DNA from: Glaciihabitans sp.
GTDB lineage: Bacteria; Actinomycetota; Actinomycetes; Actinomycetales; Microbacteriaceae
Direction: 5' to 3'
Length of the DNA stretch: 64,000 nucleotides
Assembly (NCBI GenBank): GCA_025463785.1
Contig: JAODBD010000006.1
Coordinates: 100,577 to 164,576, forward strand
Under the pieces are notes generated by a model. It worked only from the letters and a program-made list of their open reading frames with translations, was not told the DNA's origin and made no database searches. Positions 20,428-30,065 of the stretch are shown here, piece by piece. A program made the translations under genes and the position numbers. Numbering within the stretch: position 1 is the first letter of the stretch; every line of letters starts with the position of its first letter.

Positions 20428-20463
20428 GAGGGGTACCTCCGATTATACGGAGGGGTGCCTCCA
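20428..20463 (+). promoter_or_regulatory. Tandem TetR operator in divergent MFS/tetR promoter
   Basis: GGAGGGGTACCTCC (20428-20441) and GGAGGGGTGCCTCC (20450-20463), 22 bp apart; CCTCCG-ATTATA-CGGAGG lies between. Confidence 0.7.
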
Positions 20464-20487
20464 GTTCGCAAGCCCGGGAGTTGATGG

Positions 20488-21084
20488 ATGCCTGACGCAC
20501 CTCGCGGCACAGCCGCTCCACGTGCATCCGTCGCGGCCCCACGGCCCCAGCGAGCGGATGCCCGCCGCAACTTCGAAGCCGTCCTCGCGGCCGCCAGCGG
20601 CGCATTCGCCGAGAACGGTCCCAATGCCTCACTGGAAGAGATCGCGCGCCGAGCCGGAGTGGGGATCGGCACGCTCTACCGCCACTTTCCAACCCGGTCC
20701 GACCTAATCAATGCCCTCTACGTGGAGGAGGTCGAAGACCTCTGCCGCACCGCAGAAGACCTCTACGACCTGCCCCCGTGGGACGCGCTCCTGATCTGGC
20801 TGCGCAGCTTCGTCGAATACTGCGCACGAAAGCGGGCTCTGGTAGAGGGGCTCAATCGCGACTCCGACCTGTTCAAGAATGCTCGGGATGCCATGTACGG
20901 CACGAGCGCGCCGCTCCTGGCCCGGGCACAGCAGGCTGGCGAAGCACGCACCGATGTCGAAATCGACGATGTCATGCACCTGGTCACGGGCCTGATGTCG
21001 GTCGCTTACCGCACTGACGAGCAGCGCGAACGCGTGCTGACTATCGCGCTGGACGGCGTCCGCGCCATACGATCCACCCAATAG
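20488..21084 (+). CDS. TetR/AcrR family regulator
   Basis: RRNFEAVLAAASGAFAENGPNASLEEIARRAGVGIGTLYRHFPTRSDLI. Confidence 0.95.
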   Translation: MPDAPRGTAAPRASVAAPRPQRADARRNFEAVLAAASGAFAENGPNASLEEIARRAGVGIGTLYRHFPTRSDLINALYVEEVEDLCRTAEDLYDLPPWDALLIWLRSFVEYCARKRALVEGLNRDSDLFKNARDAMYGTSAPLLARAQQAGEARTDVEIDDVMHLVTGLMSVAYRTDEQRERVLTIALDGVRAIRSTQ

Positions 21085-21106
21085 TGACGACCGCGACAGA
21101 GGCGGG

Positions 21107-21916
21107 TCAGCTCACGTCGGCCGCATGATCGGGCACGTACTTGAACAGCTCCCGCGGCGGGCGGTCGTAGTCGTCCGCGCCCGGTCGATCCGGAATCGTG
21201 ACCTCGTCCGGGTCAAGGTGCTCGTACGGAACCTGCGACAACAGGTGGCTGATGGTATTGATCCGGGATGCTCGTTTGTCGTCGCTCTCGACCGTCCACC
21301 ACGGCGCGTGCTGCGTGTCCGTGTGCTCGAACATGGCATCCTTGGCGCGCGAGTAGTCCTCCCATTTCGTGATTGACAGCAGATCCGTTTCGGAGAGCTT
21401 CCATCGGCGCATCGGGTCTTTGAGGCGCGACCTGAACCGCTTCTCCTGCTCTTTGTCGGAGACAGAAAACCAATACTTGACCAGGATGATGCCGTCATCA
21501 ACCAGCATCCGTTCGAGCACCGGCGTCTGCTCCAAAAACCGCTCGTACTCTTCTTGCGTGCAGTACCCGAGGACGTGTTCGACGCCGGCCCTGTTGTACC
21601 AGGAGCGGTCCATCAGGACGATCTCACCGGCGGTCGGAAGGCGCTCGACATACCGCTGGTAGTACCACTGGCCGCGCTCGCTCTCGCTGGGCTTCGGGAG
21701 AGCGACCGCGCGAGCCGAACGCGGGTTGAGGTACTGCATGATGCGCTTGATCGAGCCGCCCTTGCCTGCTGCATCGCGGCCCTCGAAGATGACGAGGACT
21801 CGCGCACCGGTTGCGTTGATCCACCGCTGCATGGTGACCAGCTCGACCTGGAGTCGCTCCAACTCGGCCTCGTAGCTCTCTTTCGGCATCCGGGCGGCGT
21901 TCGACTTCCTTGCCAT
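21107..21916 (-). CDS. ppk2: Polyphosphate kinase 2 family protein
   Basis: VLVIFEGRDAAGKGGSIKRIMQYLNPR, DRSWYNRAGVEHVLGYCT, KYWFSVSDKEQEKRFRSR. Confidence 0.93.
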   Translation of the reverse strand: MARKSNAARMPKESYEAELERLQVELVTMQRWINATGARVLVIFEGRDAAGKGGSIKRIMQYLNPRSARAVALPKPSESERGQWYYQRYVERLPTAGEIVLMDRSWYNRAGVEHVLGYCTQEEYERFLEQTPVLERMLVDDGIILVKYWFSVSDKEQEKRFRSRLKDPMRRWKLSETDLLSITKWEDYSRAKDAMFEHTDTQHAPWWTVESDDKRASRINTISHLLSQVPYEHLDPDEVTIPDRPGADDYDRPPRELFKYVPDHAADVS

Positions 21917-21921
21917 TGCGC

Positions 21922-22941
21922 TCAGGCCTTCCCGGTCGTTTCAGCTGGCATCCTGACCTTCAGCGCACCGGCGTCGATCTTGGCCTTGAGGGCGACCGCC
22001 CTGCCGAAGCCGTCGCCGTCGAGCTCGATTTCTTCGGCCCTCGAGAACCTTGCCGTGATGGATGCTGCGGTGTCGTACTGCAGAGCGCGAACCTCCTTGA
22101 CCTCACCCATGACCTTGCGCCCGATGCGTGTGCGCCGGATGACGCCGTTCTCCCACGCCACTCGTACCCAGATCTGAATCCAGCCGAAAAATCCGTTCGG
22201 TCGCAGGAAGACGACATCGAACACACCGTCGTCCACCACGGCGTCCGGAAGCAGAAGCATGTTTGCCGGGAGCGACCCACAGTTGCCGACGATCAGTGTG
22301 TGCGCGCGAATGCGTCGCGTCGGCCCCTCGTCAAATCGGTACCGGAGGTTCAACTGGTTGCTATCTCGCAGCGCCTTGGAGATTGCGTGAACATAAGCCA
22401 GCCATCCCACGTGCTTCTTAAGGGTCGGATTGGTGTTGGCCACCATCTTGGCGTCGATGCCAAGCCCCGCCATCACGAGGAAGGCGTGCTCGTCGCGCGT
22501 GCCGTCCTCTCGCTCAATGTCGATGACGCCCAGATCGATCTCTCGGTCGATTCCGGTGAACGCAGAGTGGATGGAGTGATCGAGGTCATTGAGTGTCAAC
22601 TCCAGATTTCGCGCAAGCAGGTTACCTGTGCCCGACGGCAGGAGCGCGATCGGGATGCCCGTGCCGCGGAGCGACTCGGCCACCGCCCGGACTGTGCCAT
22701 CCCCGCCAGCGGCGATCACAACATCCACGCCATGGTCGACCGCCTGGCGAGTCACACCTTCGCCCGGATCCTCTTCCGACGTTTCCAGCCAGAGCGACCC
22801 CGACCATCCGTTGGCCGACTCCTCCGCGGCAACGCTTGCGCGAATCGCATCGAGGTCGACCTTGATCGGGTTGTATACGACCGCGGCGACCTGAGTTTTG
22901 GTGGAGGTGGTTTTCGTGGCGGGATCGGTCATGACCCTCAC
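21922..22941 (-). CDS. Diacylglycerol/sphingosine kinase family lipid kinase
   Basis: VVIAAGGDGTVRAVAESLRGTGIPIALLPSGTGNLLARNL. Confidence 0.92.
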   Translation of the reverse strand: MRVMTDPATKTTSTKTQVAAVVYNPIKVDLDAIRASVAAEESANGWSGSLWLETSEEDPGEGVTRQAVDHGVDVVIAAGGDGTVRAVAESLRGTGIPIALLPSGTGNLLARNLELTLNDLDHSIHSAFTGIDREIDLGVIDIEREDGTRDEHAFLVMAGLGIDAKMVANTNPTLKKHVGWLAYVHAISKALRDSNQLNLRYRFDEGPTRRIRAHTLIVGNCGSLPANMLLLPDAVVDDGVFDVVFLRPNGFFGWIQIWVRVAWENGVIRRTRIGRKVMGEVKEVRALQYDTAASITARFSRAEEIELDGDGFGRAVALKAKIDAGALKVRMPAETTGKA

Positions 22942-23067
22942 CCTAGGATGACCCGGCAGCCGGTGCCTCCCCCTTGACTACGGCTCCTTTTACACCCTTG
23001 GCGGGTCGAAGCGCCAGCGTCGGGCGGGGCATGGTGCAGGGGAAATGCGCTGGATACACTGGGGCGC

Positions 23068-23874
23068 GTGAACAGCAATGGAGCTAAAATCGCCGCTCAA
23101 AAGGCCCGAAACAACCCAGCGCTCAGGTTTCTCGCCCGACTCGGATACGCCGTCAGCGGGGTGCTTCACGCGCTGATCGGTTTCATCGCGATCGGCGTCG
23201 CGACCGGCGCCGGCCACAAGGAGGCCGACCAGAGTGGCGCGCTCGGCCAGCTCGCCGCAACCCCGGGAGGCGTGTTCCTCCTGTGGGCCATGGTTGTCGG
23301 GCTCACGGCCCTCGGCCTCTGGCTCCTGGTGAGCGCATTCCTGTTCTCGGGGAGTGCCAAAAATCGAGTCGTCAGCTTTATCACCGACTTCGTGAAAGGC
23401 ATTGTCTATCTGGTGCTCGCCTATACCGCGCTGACCTTCGCGCGCGGCGGGTCATCCAACAGCGCGCACGCCACAAGCCACACACGCACCCAGCTCCTGT
23501 CATCCCCCGGCGGGGTGTTCCTGGTCGTCCTCATCGGACTCGTCATCCTCGCCGTTGGCATCTACCTGTTCGTGAAAGGTGTGACCAAGCGGTTTACGCG
23601 AGACCTGACGATCCCGGCGGGCACGGTCGGTCGGGTGACGCGAGCTCTCGGCGTCTTCGGGTACGTCGCCAAGGGCATCGCCCTCGCTGTCGTCGGGATC
23701 CTCTTCGCGGTTGCCGCTTTCAAGGTCGACCCCGGCAAGGCGAACGGACTGGATGGTGCGCTGAAGACGTTGGCGACACTGCCGTTCGGGACGGTCATCC
23801 TGATCGTCATAGCCGCCGGCTTCATCGCATACGGCATCTACAGTTTCGTGCGCGCCCGCTTCGCTCACCTTTGA
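23068..23874 (+). CDS. DUF1206-type membrane protein
   Basis: Three repeats of paired TM segments with conserved LGYAVSGVLHALIGFIAI / FGYVAKGIALAVVGILF. Confidence 0.8.
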   Translation: MNSNGAKIAAQKARNNPALRFLARLGYAVSGVLHALIGFIAIGVATGAGHKEADQSGALGQLAATPGGVFLLWAMVVGLTALGLWLLVSAFLFSGSAKNRVVSFITDFVKGIVYLVLAYTALTFARGGSSNSAHATSHTRTQLLSSPGGVFLVVLIGLVILAVGIYLFVKGVTKRFTRDLTIPAGTVGRVTRALGVFGYVAKGIALAVVGILFAVAAFKVDPGKANGLDGALKTLATLPFGTVILIVIAAGFIAYGIYSFVRARFAHL

Positions 23875-23896
23875 CGAACTCGCGTTAGCCCAGGCG

Positions 23897-24676
23897 CTAA
23901 GTGTGGCCCGGCACTCTGACCGTGCGACGCGTGTCGAGCGCGATCACTGCGCCCAGGATGACCAGCGAAAGTGCCATCGATCCGAGCGCGTCGGTCGCCC
24001 AGTGATACCCGAGGTAGACCCGGCTGAACGCCGCCGCAAAGATCAGGATCGCGGCCACGACAAAGGCAAGGACCGCCGTGCGCGTGCTCTTTCGCCGCGA
24101 ATAGACGAGGTAGGTCAGGATCAACAGGAAGTCGCAGGCGCCGAGCACGTGGCCAGACGGGAACGAAAAGGTCGAGTCGGTGCCGAACAGCATCAGGTTC
24201 GAGGGCGGTCGATGCCTGCCAACCAGACGCGTGACGATCTGGACGATGATGACGCCCGTGAGGGTTCCGCCGGCGAGCAGGAGCGGTCGCCAGGCGTGCT
24301 TGGCAGCAATGGTCCACGCCACAATGACAACCAGGATGATGATGGGCAGACCGATCGGGCCGAAAACAATTGCGAGCACGATCATCGCCGTCGTCAGTGA
24401 CGGTGTTCGGATGCTGTCGATCCAGTGCTCGATCGGCGCATCGATGGTCGAAAGGTCGTCGTGCTGGAGGACGTTTGTCAGGATGACGACAAAAAAGACC
24501 GCCCCCACCACTGCCAACGCGCCAGCCCAAATGTAGAGATTCCTTCGCGCTGCCGCGGGCAGGGGCCTCACCTGGACCACAAATTTCTCGTGCAGGGCAC
24601 GCAGCCTGCCCGATCGCCGCTGGGGTGTCGTCGTCATCGATTCCTCATCACCTGGGGTGGATATTCTCCAAAACAT
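23897..24676 (-). CDS. PAP2 superfamily phosphatase
   Basis: GRHRPPSNLM, FSFPSGHVLGA, SRVYLGYHWATDALGS motifs. Confidence 0.92.
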   Translation of the reverse strand: MFWRISTPGDEESMTTTPQRRSGRLRALHEKFVVQVRPLPAAARRNLYIWAGALAVVGAVFFVVILTNVLQHDDLSTIDAPIEHWIDSIRTPSLTTAMIVLAIVFGPIGLPIIILVVIVAWTIAAKHAWRPLLLAGGTLTGVIIVQIVTRLVGRHRPPSNLMLFGTDSTFSFPSGHVLGACDFLLILTYLVYSRRKSTRTAVLAFVVAAILIFAAAFSRVYLGYHWATDALGSMALSLVILGAVIALDTRRTVRVPGHT

Positions 24677-24758
24677 CGTGACACCGGCCTCCCGTCGAGA
24701 TCACGGCCTTGCCAACCGGTGGCTGTCGGTACTAGGGCATCTCGCGGGATGATGAACC

Positions 24759-25769
24759 ATGGACCCGATCGAAGCGCTCAATGAGATTGCGTACCTTCTG
24801 GAGCGCTCGCTGGCATCCGGTTTCAAGACGAAAGCGTTTCGGACGGCGGCGAAGGTGCTCGCCGGCATCCCTGCGGACAGGCGCGTCTCGTTGGTTGCGA
24901 ACGGTGAACTGGCCAGGACCAAGGGCATCGGCGGCACGACCTACGAGGTCATCACGCAGGCACTCGATGGCGTTGTCCCCGACTATCTGGCCGATCTGCG
25001 TGCCAGGGACAAGCCGCTCACCGCCGGCGGTAAGGCACTCCGCAAGCAGTTGCGCGGCGACCTGCACAGTCACAGCGATTGGTCTGACGGCACGACATCC
25101 ATCGAGTCCATGGCCGATACGGCACGCTGGCTCGGACACGAGTATCTCGTGCTGACCGACCACTCGCCGCACCTGAAGGTCGCGAATGGACTGACCTCGG
25201 AGCGCCTTCGCAAGCAGCTGGATGTCGTTGCCGAACTGAACGAAGGCTACGAGGGTTTTCGGCTCCTGAGCGGTATTGAGGTCGACATCCTTGACGATGG
25301 CGCACTCGACCAGACTCCCCCGATGCTGGACCGGCTGGATGTGGTCGTCGCGAGCGTTCACTCGAAACTACGCATGGAATCCGCAGAAATGACCGAACGG
25401 ATGCTCGCCGCCATCGCCGACCCCCACACCAACGTTCTCGGCCACTGCACCGGCCGACTGGTTGAGGGCTCACGGGGAACCCGACCGCCCTCGACGTTCG
25501 ATGCCAGGGCGGTCTTCGCTGCCTGCGCGGCGAACTCGGTTGCGGTGGAGATCAACTCGCGACCCGAGCGACGCGACCCACCCGGCCCGTTGATCAACCT
25601 TGCACTGGATGCTGGATGCCTGTTCAGCATCGACAGCGACGCGCACGCCCCCGGGCACCTCGGGTTTCTCGACTACGGCGCCGCCCGCGCTGAGGCGCAC
25701 GGGATTCCGGTCGAGCGGATTGTCACGAGCTGGCCGCATGATCGGCTGCTCGACTGGGCGCGCGGGTAG
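24759..25769 (+). CDS. PHP domain-containing protein (PolX-like metal hydrolase)
   Basis: RGDLHSHSDWSDGTTSI, LVLTDHSPHLKVANGL, HSKLRM; N-terminal HhH-type region. Confidence 0.88.
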   Translation: MDPIEALNEIAYLLERSLASGFKTKAFRTAAKVLAGIPADRRVSLVANGELARTKGIGGTTYEVITQALDGVVPDYLADLRARDKPLTAGGKALRKQLRGDLHSHSDWSDGTTSIESMADTARWLGHEYLVLTDHSPHLKVANGLTSERLRKQLDVVAELNEGYEGFRLLSGIEVDILDDGALDQTPPMLDRLDVVVASVHSKLRMESAEMTERMLAAIADPHTNVLGHCTGRLVEGSRGTRPPSTFDARAVFAACAANSVAVEINSRPERRDPPGPLINLALDAGCLFSIDSDAHAPGHLGFLDYGAARAEAHGIPVERIVTSWPHDRLLDWARG

Positions 25770-25875
25770 GCAGCGATGTGTGGAGTGCCCGGGGAACAGG
25801 GTGGAACGACATGGCGTTGAATAGAAGTGAACGACCCGCTGCAGCCAGCAGCGACGACCAAAGAGGAGAAACACA

Positions 25876-26388
25876 ATGAGCACAGAGACTGCAATTCTTG
25901 CCGGCGGATGCTTTTGGGGAGCGCAGCAGTTGCTGCGCCGACGGCCGGGAGTAATTTCGACCCGGGTCGGATACTCGGGGGGCGAAGTCGCGAACGCGAC
26001 CTACTACAACCATGGCAACCACGCAGAATCCGTTGAGATCGTGTTCGACCCGTCGCAGATCTCCTTCCGAGACCTGCTGGAGTTCTTCTTCCAGATTCAC
26101 GATCCGTCGACGCAGGACCGCCAGGGCAACGACGTCGGTGCCAGCTACCGGTCGGCGATCTTCTACACGAACGAGGAGCAGAAGCGCGTCGCCCTCGAGA
26201 CCATCGCGGATGTCGACGCGTCAGGGCTGTGGCCGGGCAAGGTCGTCACCGAGGTGACAGCGGCTGGCCCGTTCTGGGAGGCCGAAGAGGAGCACCAGGA
26301 CTACCTCGAGAAGGATCCGCACGGCTATACCTGCCACTACGTACGCCCGGGATGGAAGCTCCCGCATCGCGAGCAGGCCGGGGTCTAA
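25876..26388 (+). CDS. msrA: Peptide-methionine (S)-S-oxide reductase
   Basis: [57 protein letters not shown]. Confidence 0.95.
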   Translation: MSTETAILAGGCFWGAQQLLRRRPGVISTRVGYSGGEVANATYYNHGNHAESVEIVFDPSQISFRDLLEFFFQIHDPSTQDRQGNDVGASYRSAIFYTNEEQKRVALETIADVDASGLWPGKVVTEVTAAGPFWEAEEEHQDYLEKDPHGYTCHYVRPGWKLPHREQAGV

Positions 26389-26454
26389 CCCCTGGCAGCC
26401 AACGGCATCCGGCTCGCCGATCGCGATCCCCCCAACCCGCGCGCCTTTGGTCCG

Positions 26455-26694
26455 CAACTCATGCTGGAGCGCCCGCCGAACTACTCCTGGCGGCGTGTCG
26501 CTCTCTGCGGGCGGCAACTGGCATGAGTTATGGGCGGGTGGAGCGCACGCCCGCGCGCGACGTTTCGCGCAGCCAGAACTTTTCAGCGTGATGGGCGCGA
26601 GCCCGGCACCTGCCCATAACTCCGGCTAGCTACCTCCGGGAAACCCGTCGGCCGGCGTGTCGCGGGCGCATGGTCGCCCGCAGCATGAGTTATG
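26455..26694. repeat. Cluster of inverted GAGTTATG/CATAACTC-type motifs
   Basis: CAACTCATGC 26455-26464, GCATGAGTTATGGGC 26521-26535, GCCCATAACTCC 26612-26623, GCATGAGTTATG 26683-26694. Confidence 0.5.
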
Positions 26695-26946
26695 CAAAAG
26701 GCCAAGTGCGCGGCGCGCGGCGCGCGGCGGACGACGGGCGCGCGGTGCAGTCCTAGGTCCGTCCGGCCGCGGCCCACGCCATCGCGTCAATCTCACAGGG
26801 CGCCCGGGGCAGCAACTCGGGGGTGCGCAGCGAGGTCGCTTCGCTGCCGATCGTCCAAGCTCTCGACGTATGCGTCGGCGCTGAGGTTGAAGGACACGCG
26901 AGAAACCTAGACCCGGAATGCCGTTGAACAAGCGAGCTATCGGCCA

Positions 26947-27861
26947 CTACTCCGCGAACCCTGCAGTCACCGCGGGAACCCCTCCCGCCCAACTGATCTC
27001 GTCGATGTACATCTGTCGTTTCGTCAGGGCCGAATCCCACGCGTGATACGCAATCAGGTCGCGCGGGCCAGTGCGCAGAATCGAGCTGTGGCCCGGCCCA
27101 ACGAGACCGGTCAAAGCCGTGCTGAGGACGAGCGGTTTGTCGCCCGGTGCCGCCGTCCACGGCCCAAGCGGGCTCGGCGCGGTGGCGTACGACACACCGT
27201 AGCCGCTGCCCTCCCACGACCCTCCGGAGAAGAACAGGTAGTACGTCCCCTCCCGAACGATGACGGATGGGCCCTCGAGCGTGTGCCAGGTAAACCGGCG
27301 CCCGTACATCTCCCGGTCGCGCTCGTAGATCTGCCAATCTGCGTTCGGCGCCAGGATGGGAATCACCTCGCCGTCGACACTCGTCATGCTGGTCAGGCGC
27401 ATCGCGGCGAGATGCGTTCCTGGCCTTTCGGCATCCAGCACATCGCGCGCAAAGAAGAGGTACCAGGATCCGTCGTCGTCGCGAAACGGATGCGCATCGA
27501 TCGCGAAGGATTGGCCGGCCGTGAGGTTGACACCGGTATCCATGAAGGGTCCGAGTGGTGAAGTGGAGCGTGCCACTCTCACATGGTGCCCGGCGATGCC
27601 ATGGCCAACCGAGTAGTACATCCAGTATTCGCCGTTCTCGAATACGACCTCGGGAGCCCAATAGTCGGTCCCGGCCTCGGCGCTCGGACCGAGCAGAACC
27701 GGTCCGGCTGGTCGCCACGACCGAGCGTCATCGCAAACTATCACCGTGCACTCGGTCGCTTGAGAGTCGTCGGGTCGGCCGGTACCGTACGCGACGAATC
27801 CTCCCGCCGTGCGGAGAAGGAATGGGTCGGCCAGGTAACCGTCATAGACCGGCTTACGCAT
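26947..27861 (-). CDS. Glycoside hydrolase family 43-like protein
   Basis: VYDGYLADPFLLRTAGGFVAYGTGR, YWAPEVVFENGEYWMYYSVG, GPSVIVREGTYYLFFSGG, five-blade propeller motifs. Confidence 0.85.
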   Translation of the reverse strand: MRKPVYDGYLADPFLLRTAGGFVAYGTGRPDDSQATECTVIVCDDARSWRPAGPVLLGPSAEAGTDYWAPEVVFENGEYWMYYSVGHGIAGHHVRVARSTSPLGPFMDTGVNLTAGQSFAIDAHPFRDDDGSWYLFFARDVLDAERPGTHLAAMRLTSMTSVDGEVIPILAPNADWQIYERDREMYGRRFTWHTLEGPSVIVREGTYYLFFSGGSWEGSGYGVSYATAPSPLGPWTAAPGDKPLVLSTALTGLVGPGHSSILRTGPRDLIAYHAWDSALTKRQMYIDEISWAGGVPAVTAGFAE

Positions 27862-29206
27862 GGGCGACATCCGGATGGCCTGTCCCCGGCTCCGACGCGG
27901 ACAATTCACGGAACCGAGCCGCCGCCGCCGTCGGCACCCGCTCGAGGCTGCCATCCGACAACTCCTCCAGGCGAATCAGGCCCATCCGACGGAGAAATGC
28001 CGTCTTGCCGGAGCGTGGGTCGGCAGAGATAACAGTCTGCGCGGATGGCACATCACCGTCGCCACCGAGTGCGGCGACGAGCACGAACTCCTCGACGTTC
28101 TCGCCTCCCGACGCGTACGACCAATCGACGAAGTCGAGCAGGGGCCACCAGGTGTATCCACGGATGTCGAGCCCGTCATTGCGAAGCTCGCTCACGGCCG
28201 CGATTGATTCGTTGAGCCAGTCCATCCGGGACTCGTCATCGCCCTCAATGCTGGTCTCGGTGATCAACACCGGAATCCCGTAGCGATCTGCGAAGTGCCT
28301 GAGGCTGGTCGCCAGTCCCTCGTGCCACCGGTTGGTCGCGACCTGCGCCACCTCGCCGTCTATGCGCACCAGGGTTCTCGGCGACAGGTCGGGGTAATAG
28401 TTCACTCCGATGAAATCGACGGTCGGGATGTCCGTGGCGAACTGGTCCAGCAGCTCCGCCTCGGCGCCGTGGTCGAGCAGCCACCCCCGCATCTCGTGAT
28501 CGCGGGTCACTCGCCCGAGCAGAAGATCGGTTGGCAGCATCCCGAGCGAATGGAGCAGGGCCGCACGCACCTCGAGGTCCGACTCCGACGCCCGGTACAG
28601 CGAGGAGGCCTCGACGTGCACGATGACCGCATCGGGATTGGCCGCGCGCACGGCGCGAATCGTCTCCCTCATGCCGCGAACCATGCCCACAACTACCGTG
28701 GTCCAGCCATCCCAGCCCGTCAGTGCTGGCGGCCAAACCCCCCGCAGCCCGCAGAACGACGCCGTGGTGAGCGGTTCGTTCAAGGGCGTGACGTGGTCGA
28801 CCACGCCGCGATAGCGCGCTGCGAAAGCGCCGGCGAATGCGGCTACCGCATCGGCGTAACCGGCATCCGCAAACGACCCGTTCAACCAGGTCGGCGTCCC
28901 GTAGTGAACGAGATCTGCGATGACCGTGAGTCCGAGAACGGTGACCGCGTAGTCGAAGCGCTCGTCGAGAAACGACCAGTCGAAGACATCCGGGGCGGTG
29001 TGCACGAGCGGCCAGTTGACGCCGTATCTCACCGCGGTTGCGCCATGCGACTTGACGAGGTCGAGGTCTTCTCGCCAGTTGAGTGTGTGCTCGGTGAGGT
29101 CGTACTCATCCAGTGGTTTCATTCCAAAACCGGCGGGCGGATAGACGCAAGTGTCTTCGATGCCGACGATCCAGGTAAAGGTGTCTTTCGAGAATTGGGT
29201 ACTCAT
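27854..29206 (-). CDS. Family 1-like glycosyl hydrolase
   Basis: WREDLDLVKSHGATAVRYGVNWPLV, VIADLVHYGTPTWL, HVTPLNEPLTTASFCG, VLITETSIEG. Confidence 0.8.
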   Translation of the reverse strand: MSTQFSKDTFTWIVGIEDTCVYPPAGFGMKPLDEYDLTEHTLNWREDLDLVKSHGATAVRYGVNWPLVHTAPDVFDWSFLDERFDYAVTVLGLTVIADLVHYGTPTWLNGSFADAGYADAVAAFAGAFAARYRGVVDHVTPLNEPLTTASFCGLRGVWPPALTGWDGWTTVVVGMVRGMRETIRAVRAANPDAVIVHVEASSLYRASESDLEVRAALLHSLGMLPTDLLLGRVTRDHEMRGWLLDHGAEAELLDQFATDIPTVDFIGVNYYPDLSPRTLVRIDGEVAQVATNRWHEGLATSLRHFADRYGIPVLITETSIEGDDESRMDWLNESIAAVSELRNDGLDIRGYTWWPLLDFVDWSYASGGENVEEFVLVAALGGDGDVPSAQTVISADPRSGKTAFLRRMGLIRLEELSDGSLERVPTAAAARFRELSASEPGTGHPDVAHA

Positions 29207-29210
29207 GCGA

Positions 29211-30065
29211 TCACTTCAGCCCGGTCGTCGCAACGCCGGCCACGAAATATCGTTGGGCGAAGAAGAACGCCAGAGCAAGGGGGATGAGCGAAATCGTCGC
29301 ACCCGCGAGGAGCACAGCGTGATCGGTGACGTGTTCTCCGCCAAAGAGCGTCAGGCCCGCCGGAAGCGTTCGCATATCGGGCGAACTGGTCACCACAAGC
29401 GGCCACAGCAGGTCGTTCCAGAGGTTCATGAAGTTCAGGATGGCGACGGTGGCCAGCGCCGGCTTGGCCAGCGGGAGGATGACCTGCCAATAGATCCGAA
29501 AATGCCCGGCGCCGTCGATTCGTGCCGCCTCGTCGAGTTCGGTGGGAATACTGACGAAGAACTGGCGAAGCAGGAAGATCCCGAACGCACTGGTAGCCCG
29601 AGGGATGATCAGTCCCTGGTACGTGTTTAGCCAGTTGAGGTGAAACAGCTCAATGAAGACCGGAATCAGCGTCACCTGAAACGGCACCATGAGTGTCGCA
29701 ATAACCAGCCAGAACGCGATGTTGCGTCCCCGAAATCTCAGGCGGGCCAACGCATAGGCACACATCGAGTCGAAGAGCAGGCAGAGCGCTGTCGTCACGC
29801 CGGCAAAGATGAACGTGTTGAGCAGCAACCGCAGGAATGGCAGCTCCTGCCAGATGCCCTGATATCCGTGCAGTGTCCACGAGGTGGGGAACAGGCTGGC
29901 CGGATTGTGGAACAGGTCGCTCTCGCTGCGGAACGAACCCGACACCATCCAGATAAATGGGATGAGCGCGGCGAGCAGGCCGATGCTGAGAAGAATCCAT
30001 TTGAAGGCTGGCCCGACAGAGCGCCATCGGCGTCGGATGGGGGCCAGTCGCACGCTAGTCGACAT
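29211..30065 (-). CDS. Carbohydrate ABC transporter permease (MalG-like)
   Basis: EAA loop ELDEAARIDGAGHFRIYWQVILPLAKPAL. Start set at ATG 30065. Confidence 0.92.
   Translation of the reverse strand: MSTSVRLAPIRRRWRSVGPAFKWILLSIGLLAALIPFIWMVSGSFRSESDLFHNPASLFPTSWTLHGYQGIWQELPFLRLLLNTFIFAGVTTALCLLFDSMCAYALARLRFRGRNIAFWLVIATLMVPFQVTLIPVFIELFHLNWLNTYQGLIIPRATSAFGIFLLRQFFVSIPTELDEAARIDGAGHFRIYWQVILPLAKPALATVAILNFMNLWNDLLWPLVVTSSPDMRTLPAGLTLFGGEHVTDHAVLLAGATISLIPLALAFFFAQRYFVAGVATTGLK

Noticed and set aside
21910-22977. 355-aa plus ORF
   Set aside because: Antisense to the lipid kinase gene, which has unambiguous GGDGT motifs.
26705-26760. GCGCGCGG-rich stretch as a CRISPR or structured repeat
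   Set aside because: Simple GC-rich low complexity without regular spacer-repeat pattern.
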